DNA of 64,000 bases, taken from the NCBI GenBank assembly GCA_039707655.1, contig CM077667.1:543162222-543226221 (forward strand), in the 5' to 3' direction. Shown here piece by piece: positions 35,140 to 46,064 of the stretch. Source of the stretch: Elymus sibiricus. Taxonomy: Eukaryota; Streptophyta; Magnoliopsida; Poales; Poaceae. How positions within the stretch are numbered: position 1 is the stretch's first letter; every line of letters begins with the position of its first letter. A program made the position numbers and the translations under genes. The notes below the pieces were generated by a model. It was not told the origin of the DNA and made no database searches. It saw only the letters and a list, made by a program, of their open reading frames with translations.

Positions 35140-35810
35140 TGACTCACGACTGTAGGGGTAAAGCCGACAAGCAAGTCCGACGGGAAGAGCGACAAGGACT
35201 CCGCTACCCAGAGAGGAGCTACTCCGGTTAGTGCGATGTCCGGTAGATCGACCCTGGGAATGGATTTCACGGGTAGTGCGACGTCTAGCACAATGACCCT
35301 CAAAAGTGTGACTCGGATAAGCTCGATCTTGACAAGCCCGACGTCGGGCACGACGACCCGAGGAATTCCCGGGTAGTGCGATGCCCGACAAGTCATCCCC
35401 CGGAAGGGAGTTTCCGGGTAGCATGACGTCTAACACGATGACCCCGGGAAGGGAGTTCCCGGGCAGTGTGACGCCAGGAAGTACGACCCAAGAAACACCT
35501 ACACCCACGAGCGAGGTGGTTCGTGGGCAGTTCGTGTCCCCGCCAATAGTGCGGTCCGACCTGTTCGACGAAGGACAACGTTGGTGCTAAACACAGATTC
35601 CGACGCCTAGCGAGCCTGCGGGACGACCGCAGCACCCCAAGATCAAGACGGATGAGCACAAAGCCATCATCAAACACAAGGTGCGGCTTGTCGCAAAAGT
35701 TTACGCATAGCGCACAAGGACGGACTTGGAGGAGGTCTTCGCTCTGGTGGCAAAGCACGAGTAGGGCGTACAGACCACACAAAGCCCGAAAAGGTGAACA
35801 TCCCGACGAA
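35140..35810 (+). pseudogene. Ty1/copia remnant: integrase-RT linker and start of RT
   Basis: One frame reads VVRGQFVSPP and SDLFDEGQRW, like copia linkers before RT, and then DEHKAIIKHKVRLVAKVYA, TDLEEVFALVAKHE. This matches the copia RT entry pattern KARLVAKGxxQ...DYEEVFAPVA with stops at the degenerate positions. Before it, 35220-35480 carries repeated 'cgggtagtgcgatg' and 'gggaagggagttcccggg' units of about 55-60 bp. Several stops and the short length show an old fragment. Confidence 0.5.
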
Positions 35811-35949
35811 GACACTTACTCCTGTCTGGTTCTAGGAACTACGTCAGAAGGTTGGGATCATCGACACCAAGGCAATTTTAATGAGGTGGCATAGAATTAA
35901 AGGAAGAAAGAGTGGTTGAGTATCATATCATTATACCATATCATATTAA

Positions 35950-36322
35950 GGGCCAGTTCTTTTCCAGCTTATTTCAGCTTATTGTCAAAATAAGCTAGAA
36001 GCCCAAAAGAACTCGTTTTTGATAAGCTAGCTTAGCTTATTTCCACCGGAGTCCCCTTTGCAATGGAAAAAAGCTGGGGGGTGAGCAGCTTCCCGCAGAA
36101 GCTCACTTAGAATCGAGCCAACCCCTCGTCCCACCACCGATCCCAACCCCTCGTCCCACCACCGAGCCCAACTTTTCACTAATCATACCATATATAAGCT
36201 GAAAAAAAGGCAACGAAAAGAACTGGCTAGCTTATTATCTGGAGCTTATTTTCACAGGAGCTTATTTGGAGCTTATTTTCACAGGAGCTTATTTCCACAG
36301 GAGGGCTCAAAAGAACTGGGCC
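35950..36322. mobile_element. Tourist-like (PIF/Harbinger) MITE, 373 bp
   Basis: Terminal inverted repeats GGGCCAGTTCTTTT and, from the other end, GGCCCAGTTCTTTT (one mismatch). The flanking 3-bp duplication TAA (35947-35949, 36323-36325) is the PIF/Harbinger target signature. The inner part repeats 'agcttattttcacagg'. It has no coding capacity. Confidence 0.85.
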
Positions 36323-36325
36323 TAA

Positions 36326-36600
36326 ATGTTTGGCTACTATGTATCATGCATGACAATAAATGAACTATTCCATAATACTAACATATGATACTATGCACTA
36401 CGGATGTAGCATCATACACTAGTATCATATGCATGATACTAGTATATGATACTCCACATTACAACTAGGTTAAGGGGCAGCAGCCCACCGTATTGTATCA
36501 AGGAAAAAAAGCAATAGAAAATCAGTAAGGGGCAGCAGCCCATCAGCCACACTCCAAAGCAGTCGTGAACTCCATCTCCCACTGCATGCGTGTGTTCGCC
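36326..36600. repeat. Short palindrome-rich stretch between MITE and F-box gene
   Basis: 'actagtatcatatgcatgat' and 'actagtatatgatact' form overlapping inverted repeats (36418-36455), and 'aaggggcagcagccca' occurs twice (36471, 36527). The sequence also flanks the Tourist MITE on its left ('gagtatcatatcattatacc'), so the MITE probably landed in another small element. No gene seen. Confidence 0.35.
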
Positions 36601-36724
36601 TTTTTAGTTCAATGTGTAGCTACCGATCATTTGTGTGAACTCTGTTAGTGTACGAGAGAGATCTAGCGAGTCGTTTGTGGCTAACACATTATACATATCC
36701 AGAGACCTCAGAACAACATTACAG

Positions 36725-36875
36725 TCCTTATTTATGGGGGTTCGTGCAAAACCTATGCTGGAGGACCAAGCAGATGTTATATTGTTATTGCATAACCTAT
36801 ATGCTGGAGGAACAAGAAGACAAACGGATTGCCGATGCTGGAGGACCAAGAAGATGTTGTATTGTTATTGCTACT
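36725..36875 (+). repeat. Imperfect direct repeat in the F-box gene's upstream region
   Basis: 'tgctggaggaccaag', 'agatgtt' and 'attgttattgc' occur at 36757-36795 and again at 36837-36872, with a shorter middle copy at 36803. This lies 230-340 bp upstream of the F-box start codon. Confidence 0.5.
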
Positions 36876-37096
36876 CAAAACGTATCCGAGCAACGAAAGG
36901 TCCGCCTCGCTTCTAAAATAGTCCGAACAGTAGTTGATTCAAATCAGTCAAGTAATCGTCAAGTGGACTCCAACTCTCCATGTGACTCCGTGTAGGTCTG
37001 TAATTAACAGAGCTAGCGCCCGTATATACACATATACAATGACTGTCTGTCTGATCTGCAGGAACAAGTACGTCGAGTCCTTGTTGTCCCGTCGCC

Positions 37097-39117
37097 ATGG
37101 ATCAGAGACGGTGTCCGAACCTCCCGCCGGACGTTCTCCGTGAAATCTCTGGCCGCCTGCACCACGTCATCGACTTCGTCCGGTTCCACGCAGTCAGCAG
37201 GACATGGCGTGACTCACACGACCCCAAGACAACGAAACAGCCATCCTTACTGCCATGGCTCCTTTCGACAAACATGGACAAGTGTGATATCAAGTTCAGA
37301 TGCGTCTTCTCGAGGACAAGCTACCACACCTCGTCCCCAGCCGACAAACGAACCTGGGTGGCCAGCGCCGACGGCACCGCCGTCTGGTACTTGACCGATG
37401 GCCCCTGCCCTAGCCTCCATGACCCTCTCACTGGAGCCGCCGTCGCCCATCTCCCTGTCTTCCCAGACAAGTGGGAAAAGGGGCAGACCTGGGGCCTCTA
37501 CTGCTACATTTTTGGCACCATGTTCGGCCTCTCCGGCATCGTCTGCCGCGACGGTGCTATCTTTCTGTACGGTCTCCACGAAGCGAACACAGATCATAGA
37601 CCCACGTTCAGGGCGGCACTCCTGCGTCCTGGCGACACCACATGGACAGTCGTCGAGAGAACTTTCGAATACACTAGACACTTCTTCGCCGCCTATCACC
37701 AAGGAAAGATCATAGTAATCGTCGGGCCCAACCTCTCGCACATTGTGATGCCGGGCGACGACATTGACTTCAATGACGTGTCGGTCCCAAGGCCATCAAT
37801 GCTGAGCGAAAGCGAGAAGTACATCTATGAGTACGGTTATGCCTTGGAGACCCGTGGCGAGCTTCATGCTCTCTCCATCTCTGTGCATGTGCTAGAGAAT
37901 GAGGTGGCATCGGGAAACATGCGGTGGGTGGGGAAAGATAAACGGAGCCTGGCCGACCGTGTCTTATTCCTTGGATCTCCCAACAGCTTCGCAGTTGATG
38001 CCTCACAGTTTGGTGGTGATGTTGTTAGTGGTGGGTGTGCCTACTTTGTTGACTATGAAGATTGGCGGTTCGCACCAGGCTATGTCTTACGGTACAGTCT
38101 CATCGATGACAAGGCCAAGTTCGTGGAGCAGCTGCCTCAAGGATGGGACGACGCAAAGTGGATGTGGCTCTTTCCCGAGCCCACCGTAGCTCGAATCAAG
38201 GTATATATACTACTCCCTCCATTCCATTGTATAGTGTGTATGATTTTCTCTCTAAGATTCTGAAATGTATTGTGGATATGCGCCAGATTGCTCATTTGGA
38301 CAATAGTTAACCCCTACTAAAATTACAGGACATGCAACAGCACTAGGCACATGGGTAATGAAACTATGCATGCATGGCTATTTTAGTCCAAATTACACCT
38401 CCAGCCCTCACATAGGTATGTGGACTTGAATCAATGAAATGGAATGGAGGGAGTATGTAATTTGATGTACATCAAACTATAAGAGAAAATTATTTCTCTA
38501 TAAACTTAGAACTAGTAGTTATTCTAGGTCGACATCCATATTTAGCCGTGTGATAAACATAGTCTCATCCATTTCTACATCCACGAACAATCCTCAACTA
38601 GTAAGAACTTAAAAATATTTTCTTGAAAATAGGAAAAAAATCATTGTTTATTGGTTGACCAACACTATACTTGTAAAATCTGCAAACGCCAATGCGTGCT
38701 TGCATATTGAGAATGTTGATTGAATATAGTAATGCTAGGATTTGTTAGTTCTTTTCTAACAAGTGTCATAGGAGAAAGTGATGGATAAGTAGTGTTCTGT
38801 CTTGGAGGTGTTGGTTTGTCTAGTACTAACTGCCGTTACTAAATATTACATGCATTCAAACTTCTCCAATTTGGATCGGGAATATCTGAATATATAATTA
38901 TATTGGATAGGTAAGTATAGTACCCCTCTATTTGGAAATAAATTTGTTTTTTCTTGATCAGGAAAACAGTGCAATGTTGGACGGTGCAAAATGGTGGTGG
39001 AAGAAGCCGCAGCAGGTAGCCCCAACTCCAAGGAGTATTATAAACATTTTTTCTTCTGTTTCCACTTTTTATTTTTATATAGTTGCATTAGAAATTTTTG
39101 GTAGTTCTTCTACATAG
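37097..39117 (+). CDS. F-box protein with DUF295-type C-terminal region
   Basis: Exon 1 is 37097-38200 (368 codons). Exon 2 is 38962-39117 (51 codons and stop). The junction is AATCAAG|GTATAT ... GATCAG|GAAAAC, phase 0, giving 419 residues. The F-box is at residues about 6-40 (CPNLPPDVLREISGRL, FVRFHAVSRTWRD), which would bind a SKP1-type adaptor in an SCF ubiquitin ligase. The rest is the large grass F-box/DUF295 type, with C-terminal motifs such as CAYFVDYED and KFVEQLPQGWDD. The substrate is unknown. The start lies in a good context (GTCGCCATGG). No stop or frameshift is seen, unlike everything around it, so this is the best candidate for a working host gene. The exact 3' end is less sure: a GTAGCC donor at 39016 might splice further, and exon 2's last residues look like intron-type sequence. 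Confidence 0.8.
38213..38453. mobile_element. Stowaway (Tc1/mariner-like) MITE in the F-box gene intron
   Basis: Inverted ends CTCCCTCCATTCCATT at both termini, flanked by TA (38211-38212 and 38454-38455), the Stowaway signature. It is 241 bp and non-coding. It begins 12 bp after the splice donor, so the extended frame past 38200 is MITE sequence. Confidence 0.85.
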
Positions 39118-39772
39118 TTCAATGATGTCATATCATGACATGATTAATGTAATTTTATTTTCACTAATAGGTCTATATAAATTGTTTTTTTGTTTTTCTA
39201 AACCATCAACATGGACACGTGTGTTTATATATATTATAGACATCTGTGCATAATACTTTTATCTATAAAAAATATTAAAGCATGGATATTTCTTACGTAC
39301 ACAAACATTTTTTATTAAAAGCATGAAAAGATCCGGATGCCATAAAAGAATGTGAGATGGTTCCCCTTCAATCTTGTGATCTAGAATAGTGAGCTATTTC
39401 CTATATGGTTATGGAATTGTATGAGTTATCTCATCGGGGACATTGTTTTGCATAGAATAAGCAAAATGGCCTACCTTGGATTCTGAAGTGATTTTTTATG
39501 ATGGTTTACGTAGTTGTATGAGAAGAATACTATGTTTTGGGGGTACCTGAATACAGTTACGCTCATTTGAGAGCTCTTTCAATTTAAAGTCATATCTGAA
39601 GTTGAGTAACTCATGCTAGCCAAAGCAGTTACGTCTTTGATGTCAAAAATTAAAGTTAACTATGTAATCTGTGGTCTTAATCATTATCCTTCTTTCTTCT
39701 ATCTAGATTATATACCTATGTGTTGACCTTAAAAATACGATGTCAAATATAACCCAATAAGATTTAAAGCAA
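39118..39772. other. AT-rich intergenic stretch with no recognised feature
   Basis: Downstream of the F-box gene. No coding, terminal-repeat or tandem signal was found. Confidence 0.5.
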
Positions 39773-39959
39773 CACTAGTAGGAAAAAGCTTAGTAGCGAC
39801 GTTCCAAAAACGTGGTTACTGGTGCGGAGAGGAGACGCCGGTATTATAATGTCAAAGCTAAGTCTCATTAGTGGTGTCGGCATCCTACGCCGTTTGTTTG
39901 GTGCATATAACTAGCATTGGAGGCCAATGTCAGTGCTTTAGTTATTACCGCGGGAGTTG
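39773..39959 (+). mobile_element. CACTA-type 5' terminus (second element)
   Basis: Starts CACTAGTAGGAAAAAGC, nearly the same first bases as the 11.7-kb CACTA element (CACTAGTAGGAAAAC). The following sequence ('gtagcgacgttcc') differs, so this is another family. It is cut at 39959 by an LTR-like block. Whether it is the same copy as the transposase fragment at 44236 is not proven. Confidence 0.5.
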
Positions 39960-41098
39960 TGTTGGGAAATGTAGTAGAAAAAAAGTCGACCTACAATAAA
40001 ACAAGGAACACTATGAAGATGCAATAACGGTTTAGATTGAATCATTACCAACTCCGAGTTCCAGCGGAAGAAGAGTTGGTTTACATCGTCGATGAAGTCC
40101 CTTGAACCGTTCATGAACGATCCCTCACACCAAAGCCCGAAAGCACGGTCTCTCCACAGATTGCAAGCATACGGTCTTCACGATCCGACAGTGATTCACC
40201 ATCCAGAGATAATCGTTGTCGGAGAATTAGAGGGAGGAGATTAGACCCACACGGGCTTTTAATTATTGTGATTAGAGGATCTACGTCTAGCTCTAATTAG
40301 ATCAACTAGAAGTAGAACTAGAACTAAAGAACTAGAGGAGGCTCCAAAACCTTGTGTAGAGAATATGGCCAACACCTCTAGTATATATAGGAGGAGGGTA
40401 GAAGAGGGGGCACCACAACGGGGAGGAAACCCTCCCCCTTATGCCGGCCAAGGGAGGGGAATCCCCCTCCAATTCGGCCTCCCCTTTCCTATTAGGGGGA
40501 GCATCCGCCTATTGGGCCCAGTGGCCCAATATAGTTCCACATCTGGCCTCCCCTTTCCATTGATATCAAAGTAAATATAAAACCCTCCTAATCATTATTA
40601 CAACATTCTATTATTAATTTAACATCTCCGAAAACATTTTCCACCCATATATCATTTATCGGTAATAACCGTTATTACCCAGTAAACACCGAAACCCTTC
40701 CGATGACCCCTAAACGCTAAAGTTTCCTTTTAAAACTATTTCTAATGTCAATGAAAATATTTCATAAATATTTCTACATTACTCATATTCTTTTAACACT
40801 CGGTAGATCGTAATTACCTTAAGCTTGTGACCTTTTAGGTTCGGTAAAACATACACATGAAAATATCCCTTTGTACAAGTATCGATATCGGAATCGTGGA
40901 CATCCATATCAATCCCTATAAATACACGAATGTCATTCGAGTGAACCTTTGGTTATCATGTAGTATTACCTTTGCTTAGTGATACTTTGCGAAACCCTAG
41001 GTGAGATGTATCAGCATCGTCTTGAGTCATTCTCATGCTCACTATACCGGTCTTCTCGTTACCGGTTTTGTTCTTCCTTCCTGTTGACATTTCCGACA
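39960..41098 (-). mobile_element. Solo-LTR-like block, minus orientation, 1139 bp
   Basis: Read on the minus strand it begins TGTCGGAAATGTC and ends CTACATTTCCCAACA (TG...CA ends). A TATA-like 'cctatatatactagagg' sits in the middle (complement of about 40373-40390) and a GC-rich leader follows, the layout of a U3-R-U5 LTR. No second copy or interior was found next to it, so a solo LTR is likely, probably of a copia type. The expected 5-bp duplication is not visible: the flanks are AGTTG and TAGCC. Confidence 0.5.
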
Positions 41099-41130
41099 TA
41101 GCCATGACCTCACCTCATGGTCTAAGGAGT

Positions 41131-41392
41131 CAAAGGCCTATAAGTCCTAATGGGCTTTTACTATCATATATATTACTTCCGTGAGAGAGAATAGGCTACA
41201 ACACTAATGCCATCTCCATACAAGGCCCCTGGTAATGGGGAGGTCTTGTGTAGTTGCACCGGCTGCACAATGTCAGGGCCGACACTGGCTAGGCGTTAGC
41301 CGGCTGAAAAGCCCCCACAATTGTCTACTTCCTTGTCGTCTAGCGTGACCTAAGTCGCGGTCTTCAACTTTCTAATCCATTCAACAGAAACA
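41131..41392 (+). repeat. About 260-bp direct repeat, copy 1
   Basis: Shares 'gggcttttactatcata', 'gagagagaat', 'ttgcaccggct', 'ggcgttagccggct', 'aatccattcaacag' in order with 43940-44187. Probably internal or subterminal sequence of the second CACTA element duplicated 2.8 kb apart. Confidence 0.6.
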
Positions 41393-42188
41393 AGATAGAT
41401 AACGTCACAATATCTTTTGGTTATGATGTGCACTAAGGGGTTATGGACCTTGCAGTACAAGTGATGGTTTAGTAAGTCTTTCTCTTAAACCGTATCACCA
41501 ACAGGGTATTCCATAGTAGTGTCGCATTGTAACAGAAATTTAGGTGAGTGTGTGGTGTTCTAGGCCGCAAAAGGTTATATGCAAGTGAGTAGTTGGTGGG
41601 GGCGACCGCCAAGTAATTGAACACAACATGAAAAGTCAACTTAAATGATAGGATATTTAATAGGTTTGATCATATGGAATGTATTTAATGTGCACAAGTA
41701 ATTTCAAATATCTCCCAAATTACGATACTTTAAATGTATTATATCTTGTAGTATATCACATATATATTAAATGTGTATTTGTTTATAGATCCTCTAATGC
41801 ACTGCATCTTCTTTTTGTATAAAATAGAATTCATTAGTGTGTTTTGTGAAAGAAAAATATGATTTGTCATGGTTTTAGTTATAAGAGCTATATCTAGATT
41901 AAGATATGGCAAATTTATCTACCCGCATTAAATAGGGAGCCACATCAAAAAAATCCTAGATACCAAGGCTAAGATGTATTTCAAGGTGGAGCATTGGGTA
42001 TAGACAAATATATTGACATTAAATGGATACAATCTTTTATAAATCATATGTTCAGAGATCTTCTTTATAGTATTTGAGTGAACTAGGAGTCAATCTTTTA
42101 TAAATTAATTATATAAAGATGGCATGACATGTATGCTTCCTGAAGCCCAACGACCAGAAACAATAAAAGGAAGTTTGTGCTTAATCTT

Positions 42189-42488
42189 ATGGAGGGGAAA
42201 ACTATTCTTCTTTGTCTTATGGTGATTGTGTCGCTTGGAAATTCAAGTCACGCTGGTACAAAATTGATCCCCCTATTCTTATGTATGTGTTTAAATTTTA
42301 CATCCAATTGCAGTAAAACAAGTTGTTATGAATATTGTCGACTCAACTGCATGAATTTCTTTGTACCCCTTCAATTTGTAATCCTTTGGCTGATGTATGT
42401 ATGTTGTCTCTATAGAGCATTGCGAAACACACATTACACCAGACTTTATGTGCTCGAGTTACCATTGCCGGAGTATGTGCAGGGATGA
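42189..42488 (+). CDS. Possible small secreted cysteine-rich peptide (uncertain)
   Basis: The ATG at 42189 opens a 99-codon frame. Its first 22 residues (MEGKTILLCLMVIVSLGNSS, then HA) have the charge, hydrophobic core and A-x-A-like end of a secretion signal. The next segment is cysteine-rich: CMC at about 32-34, then CSKTSCYEYCRLNC. C-x4-C-x3-C-x3-C spacing recalls thionin- and defensin-like plant peptides. After that the frame turns hydrophobic (FVILWLMYVCC), which does not fit a mature secreted peptide and may be beyond a lost exon end. No family is recognised. It lies in transposon-rich DNA and could be chance. Confidence 0.25.
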   Translation: MEGKTILLCLMVIVSLGNSSHAGTKLIPLFLCMCLNFTSNCSKTSCYEYCRLNCMNFFVPLQFVILWLMYVCCLYRALRNTHYTRLYVLELPLPEYVQG

Positions 42489-42999
42489 GTGGGAGCACGT
42501 CAAGGAAGCATACTGTAGCATTGGCAAGCCTTTTTTCCAACGTCAATGTGTCTGCGTCGTATGTGACTAGAGTTGCACTCTAGCATTATGCCAAACAATG
42601 GACAATGATGACCAATAATAAAAACCTCTTGTGACATGTATACAAGAAACTTGATCACCAATGTTGTTCGTTCTATTGGATTTGATTTTATAGTGCATAA
42701 TATTAGATTTAGTTGTTTTATGTTTTCCTGGCCTAGTTGTTAGTAAGTTCACAAATAACCATATATAACATTAACAAAGCTTAATGTACATGAAGTATTT
42801 GCCTTGGAGGTCGAAGGACTTGGTTTACTGGTAGACCCAATTGCTGCCACCACTTGTTTTCATACGCTAAATCACGTGTTCCATCTAGCAAGTTCATTCT
42901 TTTGACAATGTGTAAATAAGAGCCAAACTCAGGCAGAATCACTGGATATCACAACGAACAATTACATCGTACTAACATCGAGCAACACAAGTTTCTTTG

Positions 43000-43082
43000 G
43001 AGTAGTAATTAATAATATAGATATATAGAACAAGTTTCTTTTGAGTAGTAATTAATAATATAGATATATATAAGAACATTAA
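43000..43082. repeat. 43-bp tandem duplication
   Basis: Two copies of 'agtagtaattaataatatagatatata' preceded by 'acaagtttctt'. Confidence 0.7.
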
Positions 43083-43554
43083 TGACTCAGTAACATAGAT
43101 AACATATGTGACCGTAGCTTAATTCGTTGTAACAAGTTAGCACGCTTGGTACATATAGATAGATGGACAAGATAATATCCTCCCCTCTCAGGACTAGTCC
43201 TCAGATTGCTGTGGCCCGGTGCAATCTAACAAACTGGATTCTTGTATTTGTAATACAAACAAGTCTACATGTCACTTGAAGCAATTTCTATCAACTCTTC
43301 TCCTATCTCTCTTCCTTTACGTTATCACTATCAGAAATGAGTTCTCGATGACATCATACCACACAAGCAATAACAAAATTAAAGCTTAAATTCCACACAA
43401 AAGAACCTGGAGGATGGATCGTGGACTGGTCAATGGTGGTATCACCATGAGTACGAGATGAATCCAACAATGAGAGGAAAAATTTAGTTCTACTTGTTGC
43501 TTCGATTGGTCTTACCCTTCTGATTTCTGAACCCCCTTGTCTCTTTCACAGGTG

Positions 43555-43655
43555 GTCAAATGGGAACAAATTATGGGAACAGAAATGAAATTATGGGAAC
43601 AGAAATGAAGAATGAACCAGAACATGAAATTATGGGAACAAATCATAATGGATAA
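43555..43655. repeat. Short tandem repeat 'gaaattatgggaacaaat'
   Basis: Four spaced copies of 'ttatgggaaca', with 'gaaatgaa' between the middle ones. Confidence 0.7.
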
Positions 43656-43939
43656 ACAAACCAGAGGCTTATATAAAATAGGACTTGATGCTAACAATTG
43701 CAGAATTATGGAGAGGATTTTAAGAAATCAATAATCGATCTCCTCCTTAAGTCCATTACCTACGTAAGATGGTCGAAATTCACTACTGGTGGGCGACGTG
43801 CTGTCGTCAGAGGCCTTTACTTTTTTCATCGGTGGGTGAGATAGGGAAACAAGTAGACGAGAAAAGAAGAGGAGAAGACGGTAGAGATGATGGTGTTGCT
43901 AAAGGCTGATTCTGTTACTACATGCATCCATTGCCCAGG

Positions 43940-44187
43940 AGTAAAAGGCTACCACTACTAACGGGCTTTTACTATCATAGCTCTGTCTTCTATGAGAGAG
44001 AATTGTCTACGACACTAATATCAGCTCCATACGGAGCCCCGTGCCGTTGCACCGGCTACACACTCTCAGGGCCGACCCTATAGCTAGGCGTTAGCCGGCT
44101 AAAAAACCCCAACAATTGTCAACATCCTTGTTGTCTGTCCTCAGCTACATTGCGATCTTCAAGTGTCTAATCCATTCAACAGAACCC
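43940..44187 (+). repeat. About 250-bp direct repeat, copy 2
   Basis: Diverged copy of 41131-41392, same orientation, starting 'aaaaggctaccactactaac' and ending at 'aatccattcaacag'. It runs directly into the transposase fragment. 'taaaaggc' and 'gggcttttac' at its start form a hairpin, as CACTA subterminal repeats often do. Confidence 0.6.
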
Positions 44188-44235
44188 CCCACGTGTAACA
44201 TGTGTGTGGTGTGTTCACACTATTGTTGCAATTCA

Positions 44236-45411
44236 TACTTTCTAAGAAAATGTACGAAGGATTACTCTTCCTCGAAAACCCTTCACTTCCACCTGCTTAA
44301 GTCAGGTTTCATGCCCACTATAATTGTTGGACCAAGCACGGAGAAAGAGGGGTTATGATGGAATACAATGAAGAAGAAGAGGATGATGACAACTATCCTA
44401 TGTTACCTGAATACGGTGATACTGCAACGGGGGAGGCTGAAGATCAAGAGGCACCAGATGTGCTCGCTGATGATCTTCGCCGGGTCATTGTTTATGCACA
44501 GATAGAATGCGAAAGTGAAAAGGAAAAGTTGAAGTTTGATCGCATGTTAAGGATCACAAAAAACGGTTGTGCCCAAATTGCGAAGATGGCGACACAACGC
44601 TTGGTACCACACTGGAATTGCTGCAATGGAAGGTAGAGAATGGTTTATCTGACAAGGGATTTGAGAAGTTACTGAAAATAATGAAAAAGAAGCTTCCAAA
44701 GGATAACCAATTGCCTGACAGTACGTACGAAGCAAACAAGGTTCTCTGCCCTCTAGGATTAGAGGTGCAGAAAATACATGCATGCCCTAATGACTGCATC
44801 TTCTACCGCGGTGAGGAGTATGGGAATTTGAATGGATGCCCGATATGCGGTGCATTGCGGTATAAGATCAGACAAGATGACCCTGGTGATGTTGAGGGCG
44901 AGCGCCCCAGGAAGAGGGTTCCTACCAAGGTGATATGGTATGCTCCTATAATACCATGGTTGAAACGTCTGTTCAGAAACAAAGAGCATGCCAAGTTGTT
45001 GCGATGGCACAAAGAAGACCGTAAGAAAGACATGATGTTGAGAGTACCCGCTGATGGGTCGCAGTGGAGAAAAATCGAGAGCAAGTGGCCGGACTTTGCA
45101 GATGATGCAAGGAACTTATGGTTTGTTATAAGTGTAGATGGCATTAATCCTTTAGGGGAGCAGAGTAGCAATCATAGATCCTGGACTGTGACTCTATGTA
45201 TCTATACCCTTCCTCCTTGGTTGTGCATGAAGCGGAAGTTCATTATGATGCCAGTGCTCATCCAAGTCCCTAAGCAACGCCGCAACGACATTGATGTGTA
45301 CCTAAGGCCATTAGTTGAAGAACTTTTACAGTTGTGGGATATCAAAGGTGTACGTGTGTGGGATGAGCACAAACAGCAGGAATTTGACCTACGAGCGTTG
45401 CTGCTTGTAAC
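44236..45411 (+). pseudogene. Truncated CACTA TNP2-type transposase (second element)
   Basis: Plus-strand relative of the transposase at 28348-31647: KTLHFHLLKSGFMP, then (frame change near 44315) an acidic stretch NEEEEDDDNYP, then (frame change near 44545) CPNCEDGDTTLGTTLELLQW through WYAPIIPWLKRLFRN, DIDVYLRPL, and stopping at DLRALLLVT. In the first copy the next residues are INDWPAL; here the gene is cut by the gypsy A LTR at 45412. The N-terminal HCPC region is missing. The two copies are clearly diverged (for example NELLQLWNGRG against EELLQLWDIKG), so they are different family members rather than a fresh duplication. Confidence 0.88.
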
Positions 45412-45992
45412 TGATGAGGTCACCTATCCTGGGTAGGGTCATAGACCTTGCATCTAGGACACACCTGGGGTCCTACAAGTTTGCGGAAGTGCCTGAACTA
45501 CCTTGGCACTTGGACGAATGTACAAGATGCACTCGGTTCCTTGGAAGTCACTCGGACGTCATCAGCCACTCGACCCAGCTTTAGTACCCGAACGTGAAGA
45601 AGCAGGGGCGACGTCGGAGCTACAACGTTCGATGGACTTAACTCACATTAAGTGATGTAAACACTACGTTACCTTTAACGTTCATAGTTAACAGGGCAGT
45701 TTCCAGTAACTCCGGCAGTTACTAGCATTAATGACCCTCGTAATGGTACTCGGCTGGAGGTGGCGCACTCTATATAAGCAACCCCCCGACGCCAGAGGAG
45801 GGGTTACGAACTCCTTGTAATAAAAAACGTACAAAAAGCAAACACTTAGCCCCAGGGCTCGAGACGTAGGACTTTTACCACTTCCGAGTGGGGTCCGAAC
45901 TCGTAATATCCGAGTGTGACACTTGCTCCGTAGCTAGGCTTCGCCCTACTCTTACGTACCCCCGTACTACTGTCAGTATTACTCCCACGATA
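45412..45992 (+). repeat. 5' LTR of gypsy A (581 bp)
   Basis: Starts TGATGAGGTCACC and ends CCCACGATA (canonical CA end changed to TA). A TATA box 'ctatataagca' lies near 45770 and an 'aataaaa' signal near 45820. The LTR contains CCGAGTG/CACTCGG words that recur in the 3' tandem repeats. Confidence 0.75.
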
Positions 45993-45993
45993 G

Positions 45994-46012
45994 TTGGCGC
46001 CCACCATGGGGC
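45994..46012 (+). other. Primer binding site of gypsy A
   Basis: 'ttggcgcccaccatgggg' directly follows the LTR, a primer-site type common in grass gypsy elements. The matching tRNA was not worked out. Confidence 0.65.
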
Positions 46013-46064
46013 GGCACGTCTAGCAAATTTTGGCGTAAGTGGGATTCCAACTTTTTCATTCATC

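Noticed and set aside
43781..43800. CACTACTGGTGGGC as the true 5' end of the second CACTA
   Set aside because: Five matching bases are too few, and no inverted partner or 3-bp duplication could be found; kept only as a remark.
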